Of a stretch of 64,000 nt of DNA, positions 32,769-41,893 are shown piece by piece. This DNA comes from Klenkia sesuvii (GTDB lineage: Bacteria; Actinomycetota; Actinomycetes; Mycobacteriales; Geodermatophilaceae): the NCBI RefSeq assembly GCF_037083825.1, contig NZ_JBAPLU010000001.1, forward strand, positions 124,001 through 188,000, given 5' to 3'. Under the pieces are notes generated by a model. It did not search any database. It was not told the DNA's origin and saw nothing but the letters and a program-made list of their open reading frames with translations. A program made the position numbers and the translations under genes. The stretch's first letter is position 1. Each line of letters begins with the position of its first letter.

Positions 32769-33488
32769 GTGACGACGACGTCCCCGTGGGCCGAGCACCC
32801 CGCCGCACCCGACCCCGACCCCGACCTGCAGGCCGCGGTCACCGAGCTGGGCGCCGCCGTCCGCGACCTGCTCGAGACCACCGTGACCACCACCGTGCCC
32901 GCCGGCGAGCAGGCCGCCGTGGCGGCCGGGGTGCGCGGGCTGACCGCCCGGCTGGCGGCCGCCACCCGCGGCCGGCACACCCTCTCGGCCCTGGACGACC
33001 TGCCGACCTTCCGGCGCACCTACTCCCCGGTGACCGGGGTGGGCAACGGGTTCGCGCCGCCGGTGCAGTTCCGGCGCGAGGGCGACACCGTGGTCGGCGA
33101 GACCGTGCTGGGGTTGCGGCACGAGGGGCCGCCCGCGCACTGCCACGGCGGGGTGAGCGCGCTGCTCATGGACCAGCTGCTGGGCAGCGCGGCGTTCCTG
33201 GCCGGGCGGTGGGGCATGACCGCGCACCTCGTCCTCACGTACCACGGTGCGGTGCCGCTGCAGACCCCGCTGGTGCTCACCGCGCGCATCACCGAGACCT
33301 CGGGCCGCAAGACCGTCGTCACCGGGGGCATCGCGCTGGCCGCCGAGCCCGACCGGGAGCTGGTGAGCGGCGAGGCCGTGTTCGTCTCGCCCCGCCCGGA
33401 GCTGCTCGAGCTGTACTTCGGTGCACTCACCACCGCCGACGGCTCCCCCGCGCCCGGCCACGGCGCCACCGACGGCACGGCCCTGTGA
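32769..33488 (+). CDS. PaaI/THEM4-type hotdog thioesterase
   Basis: 239-aa acyl-CoA thioesterase with an N-terminal helical extension (about 90 residues) and a hotdog domain. Marks: GPPAHCHGGVSALLMDQLLG (central helix with its His/Asp), MTAHLVLTYHGAVPLQTPL and SGEAVFVSPR. The acyl substrate is not predictable. The GTG start at 32769 lies 23 bp after phoR; its stop overlaps the cysQ start (GTGA), which couples an acyl-CoA enzyme to the sulfate-assimilation genes. Confidence 0.85.
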   Translation: MTTTSPWAEHPAAPDPDPDLQAAVTELGAAVRDLLETTVTTTVPAGEQAAVAAGVRGLTARLAAATRGRHTLSALDDLPTFRRTYSPVTGVGNGFAPPVQFRREGDTVVGETVLGLRHEGPPAHCHGGVSALLMDQLLGSAAFLAGRWGMTAHLVLTYHGAVPLQTPLVLTARITETSGRKTVVTGGIALAAEPDRELVSGEAVFVSPRPELLELYFGALTTADGSPAPGHGATDGTAL

Positions 33489-34279
33489 ACGACGTCGAGC
33501 TCGCCGCGGCCGCCGCCCGGGCCGCGGCCGACGTCCTGCTCCCGCTGCGCGGGGGCGACCTCGCCGGCGGTGCGCTCGGCGACGCCGGGGACGCGGCCGC
33601 CCAGCGCGCCGTCGCCGCGCTGCTGGCCGAGCACCGCCCCGACGACGCCGTGCTCAGCGAGGAGGCCGCCGACGACCCGGTCCGGCTGGGTGCCGACCGG
33701 GTGTGGATCGTGGACCCGCTCGACGGCACGAAGGAGTACCGCGCCGGCGACCGGCACGACTGGGCGGTGCACGTCGCGCTGTGGGAGCGGCGGCCGGGAC
33801 CGGGGAGCGGGTCCGGCGCTGCACCCGGCGCTGCACCCGGTGACGCAGCAGGCGACCTGACGGCGGCCGCCGTGGGGCTGCCCGCGCTCGACGAGGTGCT
33901 CACCACCGCCCCCGCGCCGGTCGTCCCACCCCGGCCCGCGGGCCCGCTGCGGGTGGCGGTGTCCCGGTCGCGGCCCCCCGAGGTGGCCCGAGCCGTGGCC
34001 ACGGCGCTGGGTGCGGACCTGGTGCCGCTCGGGTCGGCCGGCTACAAGGTGCTCGCCGTGGTGCGCAGCGAGGCCGACGCCTACGTGCACGCGGGCGGGA
34101 TGTACCAGTGGGACTCCGCCGCGCCGGTCGCCGTCGCCCGCGCGGCGGGGTTGTGGACGTCGCGGCTGGACGGGTCGCCGCTGGTCTACAACGCACCCGA
34201 CCCGTGGCTGCCCGACCTGGTGGTCTGCCGTCCCGAGCTGGCCGACCGGGTCCTGGCTGCGGCGCGTCGGGAGGCATGA
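33485..34279 (+). CDS. cysQ: 3'(2'),5'-bisphosphate nucleotidase CysQ
   Basis: 264-aa inositol-monophosphatase-fold enzyme that clears PAP/PAPS during sulfate assimilation. Metal motifs: LSEEAADD, VWIVDPLDGTKEY and the C-terminal YQWDSAAPVAVARAAG. A 12-bp tandem repeat (GCGCTGCACCCG) inserts a flexible GAAPGAAPG loop near residue 110. It lies directly before cysD, agreeing with the assignment; an inositol phosphatase is the alternative within the fold. Confidence 0.9.
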   Translation: MNDVELAAAAARAAADVLLPLRGGDLAGGALGDAGDAAAQRAVAALLAEHRPDDAVLSEEAADDPVRLGADRVWIVDPLDGTKEYRAGDRHDWAVHVALWERRPGPGSGSGAAPGAAPGDAAGDLTAAAVGLPALDEVLTTAPAPVVPPRPAGPLRVAVSRSRPPEVARAVATALGADLVPLGSAGYKVLAVVRSEADAYVHAGGMYQWDSAAPVAVARAAGLWTSRLDGSPLVYNAPDPWLPDLVVCRPELADRVLAAARREA

Positions 34280-34365
34280 CGGAGACTGGTCGCCGGAATC
34301 CCCACCACGTCGATGCGGTTGGGGGGAACAGGCCGCCGTCCCCGAGCACAACGGAGCACCCGCGC

Positions 34366-35280
34366 GTGAGCACCACCGTCGCCGACCTGCACCTGACCCA
34401 GCTGCAGATGCTCGAGGCCGAGTCCGTGCACGTGCTGCGCGAGGTGGCCGCCGAGCTCGAGCGCCCGGTGCTGCTGTTCAGCGGCGGCAAGGACTCCATC
34501 GTCATGCTGGAGCTGGCCCGCAAGGCGTTCGCGCCGGCCCGCATCCCGTTCCCGGTCCTGCACGTCGACACCGGGCTGAACTTCCCCGAGGTGCTCGCCT
34601 TCCGCGACCGCCGGGTGGCCGAGCTGGGCGTCGAGCTGGTGGTCGCCTCGGTGCCCGACGCCATCGCCGCCGGCACCGTGCGCGAGGAGCCCAACGGGTC
34701 GCGCAACCGCATCCAGACCCCGGTGCTGCTCGACGCGGTCGAGCAGCACCGGTTCACCGCGCTGTTCGGCGGGGCGCGGCGCGACGAGGACAAGGCCCGC
34801 GCCAAGGAGCGGGTGTTCAGCTTCCGCGACGAATTCGGCCAGTGGGACCCGAAGAACCAGCGGCCCGAGCTGTGGGACCTGTACAACGGCCGCATCCACC
34901 TGGGCGAGTCGATCCGGGTGTTCCCGCTGTCGAACTGGACCGAGCTCGACATCTGGTCCTACATCGCCCAGGAGCAGATCGCGATCCCGTCGCTCTACCT
35001 CGCCAGCGAGCGCGACGTCGTCGACCGGGGCGGCATGCTCTACGCGGTCAACGAGTTCATCACTCCCAAGCCCGGCGAGACCGTGCTCCGCGAGTCGGTG
35101 CGCTACCGCACCGTCGGCGACGCCAACCTGACCGCCGCGGTGCGCTCGACCGCGACGACGGTCGAGGAGGTCATCGCCGAGATCGCGGTGACCCGGCTGA
35201 CCGAGCGCGGCGCCACCCGCGGCGACGACAAGGTCAGCGACGCCGCGATGGAGGACCGCAAGAAGGAGGGCTACTTCTGA
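34366..35280 (+). CDS. cysD: Sulfate adenylyltransferase subunit 2
   Basis: 304-aa catalytic subunit making adenosine 5'-phosphosulfate from ATP and sulfate. PP-loop FSGGKDSIVMLELARKAF near residue 40, PFPVLHVDTGLNFPEV, GGARRDEDKARAKERVFSFRD and FPLSNWTELDIWSYI. The GTG at 34366 gives family length; an in-frame ATG at 34277 overlapping the cysQ stop would add 30 unconserved residues and is rejected. TGATG overlap with cysN. Confidence 0.96.
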   Translation: MSTTVADLHLTQLQMLEAESVHVLREVAAELERPVLLFSGGKDSIVMLELARKAFAPARIPFPVLHVDTGLNFPEVLAFRDRRVAELGVELVVASVPDAIAAGTVREEPNGSRNRIQTPVLLDAVEQHRFTALFGGARRDEDKARAKERVFSFRDEFGQWDPKNQRPELWDLYNGRIHLGESIRVFPLSNWTELDIWSYIAQEQIAIPSLYLASERDVVDRGGMLYAVNEFITPKPGETVLRESVRYRTVGDANLTAAVRSTATTVEEVIAEIAVTRLTERGATRGDDKVSDAAMEDRKKEGYF

Positions 35281-36554
35281 TGAGCACGCTCGAGGCCGCC
35301 GCCGTGGAGATCGCCGGCGCCCGCAAGGACATGCTCCGCATCGCCACCGCCGGGTCGGTGGACGACGGCAAGTCCACCCTGATCGGCCGGCTGCTCTACG
35401 ACTCGAAGGCCGTGTTCGAGGACCAGTACGAGGCCATCGCCCGAGCCAGCCGCGGTGACCACGTCGACCTGTCGTTGCTCACCGACGGCCTGCGAGCCGA
35501 GCGCGAGCAGGGCATCACCATCGACGTCGCCTACCGGTACTTCACCACCCCGCGGCGCACCTTCGTGCTGGCCGACACCCCCGGGCACGTGCAGTACACC
35601 CGCAACATGGTCACCGGCGCCTCCACCGCCGACCTCGCGATCGTGCTGGTCGACGCCCGCAAGGGCATGCTCGAGCAGTCGCGCCGGCACGCGTTCCTGG
35701 CCTCGCTGCTGCGGGTGCCGCACCTGGTCGTCGCGGTCAACAAGATGGACCTCGTCGGCTGGTCCGAGGGCGTCTTCACCGCGATCCGCGACGAGTTCAC
35801 AGCCTTCGCCGCGCGGCTGGACGTCCCGGAGGTCACCGTCGTCCCGATCTCGGCGCTGGCCGGGGACAACGTGGTGACCGCCTCGCAGAACATGCCCTGG
35901 TACGACGGCCCGTCGCTGCTGCACCACCTCGAGCACGTCGAGGTGGCCAGCGACGTCAACCACACCGACCTGCGCTTCCCCGTGCAGTACGTGATCCGGC
36001 CGCAGTCCGAGGCCCACCGCGACTACCGCGGCTACGCCGGCACCGTGGCCAGCGGGGTGCTGCACGTCGGTGACGCCGTCCTGGTGCTCCCCTCCGGCCG
36101 GACGACGACCGTCGCCGGCATCGACTCACCCTCCGGGCCGGTCGAGCGGGCGTTCCCCCCGATGGCGGTGACCGTGCGGCTGGCCGACGACGTCGACGTC
36201 TCCCGCGGTGACCTGCTCTGCGCCGCCGACACCGCCCCCACCGTCACCCAGGACCTCGAGGCCGTCGTCTGCTGGATGACCGACGAGCCGCTGCGCGACC
36301 GCCGCAAGCTCGTGCTCAAGCACACCACCCGCTCGGTGCGGGCCGTGGTGAGGTCGGTGCACCACCGGCTCGACGTGAACACCCTCGACCACGACGTCGA
36401 GGCCGGCGAGCTGGGCCTCAACGACATCGGCCGGGTCACCCTGCGCACCACCCAACCGCTGTTCGTCGACGACTACGCCAGCAACCGGGCCACGGGCCGC
36501 TTCATCCTGGTCGACGAGGCCACCAACGCCACCGTCGGCGCCGGCATGCTGTGA
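35280..36554 (+). CDS. cysN: Sulfate adenylyltransferase subunit 1 (GTPase)
   Basis: 424-aa EF-Tu-like GTPase that drives APS formation. G1 GSVDDGKST (25-33), effector region QGITIDVAYRYF, G3 LADTPGHVQY, G4 NKMDL. It ends after the beta-barrel domains, so no APS kinase (CysC) is fused, unlike M. tuberculosis CysNC; PAPS formation, if any, needs a separate kinase. A strong hairpin follows 17 bp later. Confidence 0.96.
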   Translation: MSTLEAAAVEIAGARKDMLRIATAGSVDDGKSTLIGRLLYDSKAVFEDQYEAIARASRGDHVDLSLLTDGLRAEREQGITIDVAYRYFTTPRRTFVLADTPGHVQYTRNMVTGASTADLAIVLVDARKGMLEQSRRHAFLASLLRVPHLVVAVNKMDLVGWSEGVFTAIRDEFTAFAARLDVPEVTVVPISALAGDNVVTASQNMPWYDGPSLLHHLEHVEVASDVNHTDLRFPVQYVIRPQSEAHRDYRGYAGTVASGVLHVGDAVLVLPSGRTTTVAGIDSPSGPVERAFPPMAVTVRLADDVDVSRGDLLCAADTAPTVTQDLEAVVCWMTDEPLRDRRKLVLKHTTRSVRAVVRSVHHRLDVNTLDHDVEAGELGLNDIGRVTLRTTQPLFVDDYASNRATGRFILVDEATNATVGAGML

Positions 36555-36570
36555 GCCATACCGAGGGTTG

Positions 36571-36630
36571 ACCCGCGCGAACGCCCCTTGCTCCGTGCTC
36601 TGGCACGGACCAAGGGGCGTTCGCGCGGGT
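36571..36630. terminator. Long bidirectional terminator hairpin
   Basis: Perfect 20-bp stem (36571-36590 with 36611-36630), continued after one mismatch by an inner stem CTCCGTGC.../GCACGGA, leaving a 4-base loop. Sits between convergent cysN and coxM. Confidence 0.9.
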
Positions 36631-36637
36631 GGAGCCG

Positions 36638-37501
36638 TCAGGCCGCCGTGGACTCCGCGGTGCTGGCCCCGGTCTCGCCGGAGGCGACCTTCAGGGCGCG
36701 CTTCGTGAGCAAGCGGGCGAGGTGGGAGCGGTACTCGGCGTCGGCGTGCATGTCGCTCGAGGGCGAGGTGCCCTCGGCGGCCAGCTCGGCGGCGTCCTCG
36801 ATGCTCTTCCCCTCGGCGAGGGCCGCCTCGACGGCCGAGGCCTTCAGGACGACGCCGCCCATGTTCGCCAGCGCCACCCCCACGGAGCCGTCGGGCAGGT
36901 GCACCGCGGCGGCGGCGACGATCGGCCAGTCGTTCTCGCGGCGGGTGAACTTCTCGTAGCCCCAGCCACCGGACCCGGTGCGCGGCACCCGCAGCTCGAC
37001 GACGAGCTCACCCTCCTCCATGGCGGTCTCGAAGAACCCGAGGAAGAACTCGGTGATCGGGATGGAGCGCCGACCCGAGGGACCCTGCACCACCACGGTC
37101 GCACCGAGCGCCAGCAGCGCGGTGGGCAGGTCCGACGCCGGGTCACAGTGCGCGACGGTGCCGCCGAGCGTGCCCTTGTGCCGCACCTGCGGGTCGCCGA
37201 CCCGGGACGCCACGTGCGGCAGCAGCGGCACCTCGGACTGCGCGACCTCGGACTTCTCCAGCTCGTGGTGCCGGGTCGCGGCACCGATGGCGACCTCGTC
37301 GCCCTCGACCCGGACGTAGGAGAGCTCCTCGACACCGGAGATGTCGATGAGCACCGAGGGCACGGCCAGCCGCAGCTTCATGATCGGCAGCAGCGAGTGC
37401 CCGCCGGCCAGGATCTTGGCGTCCTCGCCGTGCTCGGCCAGGGCGGCCACCGCCTCGTCGACGGTGGACACCCGCACGTAGTCGAACGGCGCCGGGATCA
37501 C
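36638..37501 (-). CDS. coxM: CO-dehydrogenase-like FAD subunit (CoxM)
   Basis: 287-aa flavoprotein subunit of a molybdenum hydroxylase. FAD motifs are AKILAGGHSLLPIMKLRL near residue 30 and the HKGTLGGTVAHCDPASD loop near 110. GTG start at 37501 overlaps the coxS stop (GTGA). Third gene of the coxL-coxS-coxM transcript. Confidence 0.93.
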   Translation of the reverse strand: MIPAPFDYVRVSTVDEAVAALAEHGEDAKILAGGHSLLPIMKLRLAVPSVLIDISGVEELSYVRVEGDEVAIGAATRHHELEKSEVAQSEVPLLPHVASRVGDPQVRHKGTLGGTVAHCDPASDLPTALLALGATVVVQGPSGRRSIPITEFFLGFFETAMEEGELVVELRVPRTGSGGWGYEKFTRRENDWPIVAAAAVHLPDGSVGVALANMGGVVLKASAVEAALAEGKSIEDAAELAAEGTSPSSDMHADAEYRSHLARLLTKRALKVASGETGASTAESTAA

Positions 37502-38004
37502 GCGCTGACCTCCTGCTTCGACGTGGGGACCCGGCCCGCGGCCGGGCCGGACTCCGCGGCCGTGAGCACCGCGCGCACGATGTTGTGGTAGCCGGTGCAC
37601 CGGCAGAGGTTGCCCTCCAGCCCCTCGCGCACCTCGCGGTCGGTCGGGTTCGGGTTGTCCGCCAGGACGCCGACGGCGGCCATCACCATGCCCGAGGTGC
37701 AGAACCCGCACTGCAGGCCGTGCTCGGCGCGGAAGGCGGCCTGCACCGGGTGCAGCTCGCCGTCGGGACCGGCCAGCCCCTCCAGGGTGGTGACCTCCGC
37801 GCCCTCGGCCTGCAGCGCCAGCACCGTGCAGCTCTTCACGGTGAGCCCGTCGACGATGACGGTGCAGGCACCGCAGGAGGTCGAGTCGCAGCCGATGTTG
37901 GTGGCGGTGAGCCCCAGGTTGTCGCGCAGGTGGTGCGCCAGCAGCGTGCGCGGCTCGACCTCGTCGGTCCGCTGCTGCCCGTTGACGGTCATCGAGACCT
38001 GCAT
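37498..38004 (-). CDS. coxS: CO-dehydrogenase-like [2Fe-2S] subunit (CoxS)
   Basis: 168-aa iron-sulfur subunit. First cluster ligands C39, C44, C47 and C59 (IGCDSTSCGAC...C), second cluster C99, C102, C134, C136 (QCGFC, LCRCTGYHNI). Transfers electrons from the molybdenum site to FAD. ATG overlaps the coxL stop (ATGA). Confidence 0.95.
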   Translation of the reverse strand: MQVSMTVNGQQRTDEVEPRTLLAHHLRDNLGLTATNIGCDSTSCGACTVIVDGLTVKSCTVLALQAEGAEVTTLEGLAGPDGELHPVQAAFRAEHGLQCGFCTSGMVMAAVGVLADNPNPTDREVREGLEGNLCRCTGYHNIVRAVLTAAESGPAAGRVPTSKQEVSA

Positions 38005-40292
38005 CAGTTGGTGCTCCCCTTCTGGGCTTCGCGGATCGCGCGCCAGACGCGCATGGAGGTGGCGGGCATGTCGACGTGCCGCACGCCCAGGTGGGCGACG
38101 GAGTCGACGACGGCGGACTGCACCGCCGGGGTGGAGCCGATGGTGCCGGCCTCGCCGATCCCCTTGGCCCCGAGCGGGTTCATCGGGGTGGGCGTGGCCA
38201 TCTCGACCAGCTCGAAGCTGGGCAGCTCGGTGGCCGAGACGAACGGGTAGTCGGCGAAGGTCGAGGTCTGCGGGTTGCCGTCGTCGTCGTAGAGGATCTC
38301 CTCCAGCAGCGCCTGCCCGACCCCCTGCGCGATGCCGCCGTGCCGCTGCCCCTCGGCCAGCAGCGGGTTGATGATCGTGCCGGCGTCGTCGACCGTGATC
38401 AGCCGCGTGACCACGGCCTTGCCGGACTCGACGTCGGTCTCGACCACGGCCACGTGCGCCCCGAAGGGGAACGTCGGCGCAGCGGCGGTGAAGGTGGTCT
38501 GCACGATCAGCTGCTCGTCGGCGGCCAGCTGGGCCCAGGTGATGCCCGTGCCGGGCGTGCCCTTGACCGACAGGCCCGCGTTGGCGAGGTCGACCTCGAG
38601 GTCGTCGGGGTTGGCCTCGAGCAGCTCGGCGGCGCGCTTGCGGGCCACCTCGACCAGCTCGACGGCGGCCTGGTGCACGGCGGCGCCACCCTGCTGCAGC
38701 GAGCGGGAGCCCATGGTGCCGCCGCCGTCGGGGATGCGGTCGGTGTCGCCGTGCAGCACGGTGATCTTCTCGACCGGGATGCCCAGCTGCTCGCTGGCCA
38801 GCATCGCCCAGGTGGTGGCGTGGCCCTGGCCGTGCGGCGAGGTGCCGGTGAGCACGGTCGCCGTCCCGTCGGGGTGGACCTCGAGCTGGGCGTTCTCCGA
38901 CGTCCCGTGGCCGGAGTCGGCACCGGTGATCTCGACGTAGGCCGAGACGCCGATGCCGAGCTGGCGGACGTCGCCGCGCTCGCGGCGGCGGGCCTGCTCG
39001 GCGCGCAGGTCGGCGTAGCCGGCCGCCTCGAGCACCCGGTCCAGCGCCGCGGCGTAGTCGCCGCTGTCGTAGGTGGCCCCCGACGCGGTGGTGAAGGGCT
39101 CGGTGAACGGGGCGATGAAGTTCTTGCGCCGCACGTCGGCGGGGTCCATGCCGATCTCGGCGGCGAAGAGGTCCATCGCGCGCTCGGCGGCGGCGGTGGC
39201 CTCGGGCCGGCCGGCGCCGCGGTAGGCGCCGATCGAGGTTCCGTTCGTGGCGTAGCAGGTGGCCTGCGCGTGCACCTTGGGGATGTCGTAGACCGCGGCG
39301 GCCATGAGCATCGTCAGCGTGGGCAGCACGGTGCCGATGCGCGGGTAGGCACCGCAGTCCTGGTTCACCACCAGGCTGTAGGCCTTGACGGTGCCGTCGC
39401 GGTCGCCGCCGATGGTGATGACCTGGTCCTGGGCGCGGCCCTGGAGCATGCCGGTCATGTTCTCCGAGCGGCTCTCGGTCCAGCGGACGGGCCGACCGGC
39501 CTGCTGGGCCAGCCACGCGACGAAGGCGTACTCCTGGTCGGCGCCGATCTTGGCGCCGAAGCCGCCGCCGACGTCGGGGGTGACCAGGTGCACCAGCGTC
39601 GGGTCCAGGCCCAACCAGCCGGCGATCTGGCCCTGCGCCTGCTGCGCGCCCTGGTTGGTGCACCAGATGGTCACCCGGCCGTCCTCGCCCCAGGCCGCCG
39701 AGGCCGCGCGGGTCTCCAGCGGGGCCGCGGCCACGCGCTGGTTGGCGATGGCCCGGGTCACCACGACCTCGCAGTCGGCGAAGAAGTCCTCGGGGGCGGG
39801 CTCGCCGAACGCGGCCACCTTGTTGGTGCCGACCGCGGGGAACAGCACGGTCTCGTCGGTGGCGGCGGCCGCGGTGCCCACCACGGCGGGCAGCGGGTCG
39901 ATGTCGACGACGACCATCTCGGCGGCGTCCTCGCCCTGGTAGCGCTCCTCGGTGAGGACGACGGCGAGCAGGTCACCGACGAAGTGCACGCGGCCGCCGA
40001 CGGGCACCAGCCAGGGGCGGGAGAAGCCGGCGTCGAGGAAGGGCAGCGGCGGCGGGACCGGCTGCAGGTCGCCGAGGTCCTCGGCGGTGTAGACGGCCAC
40101 GACGCCCGGTGCCTCGCGGGCCGCGGAGGCGTCGACCTCGGTGACCGTGCCGTGGGCGACGGTGGACCGGACGAAGGTCGCGTGCAGGGCACCGGCCAGC
40201 CGGGGGTCGGTGAGGTCGTCGGTGTAGACCGCCCCACGGGTGAGGAAGAGGGGGTCCTCCGTGCGGACGACCCGGGTGCCGAGGATGCTCAT
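38004..40292 (-). CDS. coxL: Form-II CO-dehydrogenase-like molybdenum subunit (CoxL)
   Basis: 762-aa catalytic subunit binding molybdenum cytosine dinucleotide. Family marks: GGGFGAKIGADQEYAFVAWL, NGTSIGAYRGAGRPEA, TGTSPHGQGHATTWAML and the C-terminal GAKGIGEAGTIGSTPAVQSA with the catalytic glutamate. The active-site loop is AYRGAGR (around residue 356), diagnostic of form II; form I, proven in CO oxidation, has AYxCSFR. The real substrate may therefore be a purine, aldehyde or other carbon compound. No maturation genes are adjacent. Confidence 0.93.
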   Translation of the reverse strand: MSILGTRVVRTEDPLFLTRGAVYTDDLTDPRLAGALHATFVRSTVAHGTVTEVDASAAREAPGVVAVYTAEDLGDLQPVPPPLPFLDAGFSRPWLVPVGGRVHFVGDLLAVVLTEERYQGEDAAEMVVVDIDPLPAVVGTAAAATDETVLFPAVGTNKVAAFGEPAPEDFFADCEVVVTRAIANQRVAAAPLETRAASAAWGEDGRVTIWCTNQGAQQAQGQIAGWLGLDPTLVHLVTPDVGGGFGAKIGADQEYAFVAWLAQQAGRPVRWTESRSENMTGMLQGRAQDQVITIGGDRDGTVKAYSLVVNQDCGAYPRIGTVLPTLTMLMAAAVYDIPKVHAQATCYATNGTSIGAYRGAGRPEATAAAERAMDLFAAEIGMDPADVRRKNFIAPFTEPFTTASGATYDSGDYAAALDRVLEAAGYADLRAEQARRRERGDVRQLGIGVSAYVEITGADSGHGTSENAQLEVHPDGTATVLTGTSPHGQGHATTWAMLASEQLGIPVEKITVLHGDTDRIPDGGGTMGSRSLQQGGAAVHQAAVELVEVARKRAAELLEANPDDLEVDLANAGLSVKGTPGTGITWAQLAADEQLIVQTTFTAAAPTFPFGAHVAVVETDVESGKAVVTRLITVDDAGTIINPLLAEGQRHGGIAQGVGQALLEEILYDDDGNPQTSTFADYPFVSATELPSFELVEMATPTPMNPLGAKGIGEAGTIGSTPAVQSAVVDSVAHLGVRHVDMPATSMRVWRAIREAQKGSTN

Positions 40293-40449
40293 GCGCTCGC
40301 TTCCGTAGCTGGACGACGGGTAGAACGCGCCCCGCCGGGCGGGGTGCTCGGCGTCACTCTCGCATGCCGCATGTGAGCGGCGACACCCTGACTTCCGCTG
40401 AGCGACACCCGGTGCCAGCCGGGCTCGCGCACCGTGGTCTGCTGACCGC

Positions 40450-41658
40450 ATGGGGACGCCGCGCGCCCGGGGCGCCGCCCTGCTGGTGATGGTCGCGGTG
40501 GTGGTCGTGGCCCTCAACCAGCGGCCGGCCCTGGTCGGCGTGGCACCCGTGCTGGGCGACCTGCGGGCCGACACCGGGCTCTCGAGCGCGCTGGCCGGCC
40601 TGCTGACGTCGCTGCCCGTCCTGTGCTTCGGGGCGTTCGCCCCGCTCGCGCCGCGGCTGGCCCGCCGGATGGGCCTGGAGACCGCCGTCGCCGTCTCGTT
40701 GGTGCTGCTGGCGGCCGGGACGGCGGTGCGCCTGCTGCACCCGGTGGCCGCGCTGTTCAGCGGCACCCTGGTCGCCGGCGCGGCCATCGCGGTGGCCAAC
40801 GTGCTCGTGCCGGCCTACGTGAAGCGCGAGTTCATCGACCCCGGGTTGCCGATGGGCGGGTACTCGGCGGCCCTCAACGTCGGCGCGGCGCTGGCAGCGG
40901 GCCTCACGCTGCCCCTGGGTGCGGCACTCGGGCTGGACTGGCGAGGCGCGCTGGCGCTGTGGGGCGCGCTCGCGGTGGTGGCCCTCGCCGTGTGGCTGCC
41001 CGTCGCCGGCACCGGTCGGCTCGCGCGCGGGGCCGTCGCCGCGCCCGGTGGGTCGTGGGGGCTGCTGCGGCACGCGACCGCCCGCAAGGCCACCGTGTTC
41101 CTGGGGATGCAGAGCATCCAGTTCTACGGGTTGTCGGCCTGGCTGCCCACGCTGCTGGCCGACGCCGGGCTGACCCGGGCCCAGGGCGGGGTACAGCTCG
41201 CCGTGGTCACGGCGACCGGGGCCGTGGGGGCGTTCCTGGGCCCGACGCTGGCCGGCCGGCTGCAGCAGCGCGGGCACGGGCAGCGGTCGCTGGTGGCCGC
41301 GGCGGTGGGCTGCTACCTGGTCGGGCTGGGCGGCCTGCTGCTCGCGCCCACCACGGCCACCACGCTGTGGGTGTCGGTGTTCGGGCTGGCGCAGGGCGGG
41401 GGGTTCGCGCTCGGCCTCACCCTGGTGGTGCTGCGCAGCGCGACGCCGCTCACCGCCGCGCGGCTGGGCGGGGTGGCGCAGTGCCTGGGGTACCTGGTGG
41501 CGGCGACCGGGCCGGTCCTGCTGGGGGCGCTGCACGACGCGACCGGCGGCTGGTCCTGGTCGGTCGGTCTGCTGGTCGCGCTGCTCGTGCCCATGGTCTG
41601 GGCCGGGTGGGGGGCGGCCCGCGACGTCGTCCTGCCCGAGGCGGCGGCGCGGGCCTGA
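40450..41658 (+). CDS. MFS transporter, CynX/NimT type
   Basis: 402-aa twelve-helix permease. The start (VVVVALNQRPALVGVAPVLGDL) and the central FLGMQSIQFYGLSAWLPTLL region are typical of the CynX/NimT group (cyanate, nitroimidazole and related anion transporters or exporters). Substrate unknown. Divergent from coxL across 157 bp, which could suggest it serves the same pathway, but this is inference. Confidence 0.88.
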   Translation: MGTPRARGAALLVMVAVVVVALNQRPALVGVAPVLGDLRADTGLSSALAGLLTSLPVLCFGAFAPLAPRLARRMGLETAVAVSLVLLAAGTAVRLLHPVAALFSGTLVAGAAIAVANVLVPAYVKREFIDPGLPMGGYSAALNVGAALAAGLTLPLGAALGLDWRGALALWGALAVVALAVWLPVAGTGRLARGAVAAPGGSWGLLRHATARKATVFLGMQSIQFYGLSAWLPTLLADAGLTRAQGGVQLAVVTATGAVGAFLGPTLAGRLQQRGHGQRSLVAAAVGCYLVGLGGLLLAPTTATTLWVSVFGLAQGGGFALGLTLVVLRSATPLTAARLGGVAQCLGYLVAATGPVLLGALHDATGGWSWSVGLLVALLVPMVWAGWGAARDVVLPEAAARA

Positions 41659-41661
41659 GCC

Positions 41662-41826
41662 CTACTCCGTCGGGTCGGGCGTCTGGGAGGCGTCGCCGTC
41701 CCAGTCCTTGCCGGCGTTCTGCGCGTTCTCCGAGGCGCTGTCGGTCTGCGAGGCCACGGTCTCGACCATCTCGCGGTCGCTGACCCCCTCGCCGGCGGTG
41801 TGCGTCTCGGCGCTGTGCTTGCTCAT
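41662..41826 (-). CDS. 54-aa acidic hydrophilic protein
   Basis: Short ORF from ATG 41826 to a TAG stop, rare in this genome. Encodes a Ser/Asp/Glu-rich peptide starting MSKHSAETHTAGEGVSDREM with no hydrophobic residues to form a core, so probably disordered. Comparable small hydrophilic stress proteins are common in actinobacteria, but no family is claimed. It overlaps nothing and lies 67 bp past the HrpA stop on the same strand. Confidence 0.55.
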   Translation of the reverse strand: MSKHSAETHTAGEGVSDREMVETVASQTDSASENAQNAGKDWDGDASQTPDPTE

Positions 41827-41893
41827 CGTGGGCCCTTCGTCGGTGGACGGTCCTCATCGACGGTCCCCGTCACCGCCACGCGGCAAACCCGCA

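Noticed and set aside
34277..34365. ATG start for cysD overlapping the cysQ stop
   Set aside because: It would add 30 residues with no similarity to CysD; the GTG at 34366 gives the family length.
38004..40292. True (form I) carbon monoxide dehydrogenase
   Set aside because: The active-site loop reads AYRGAGR, not AYxCSFR.
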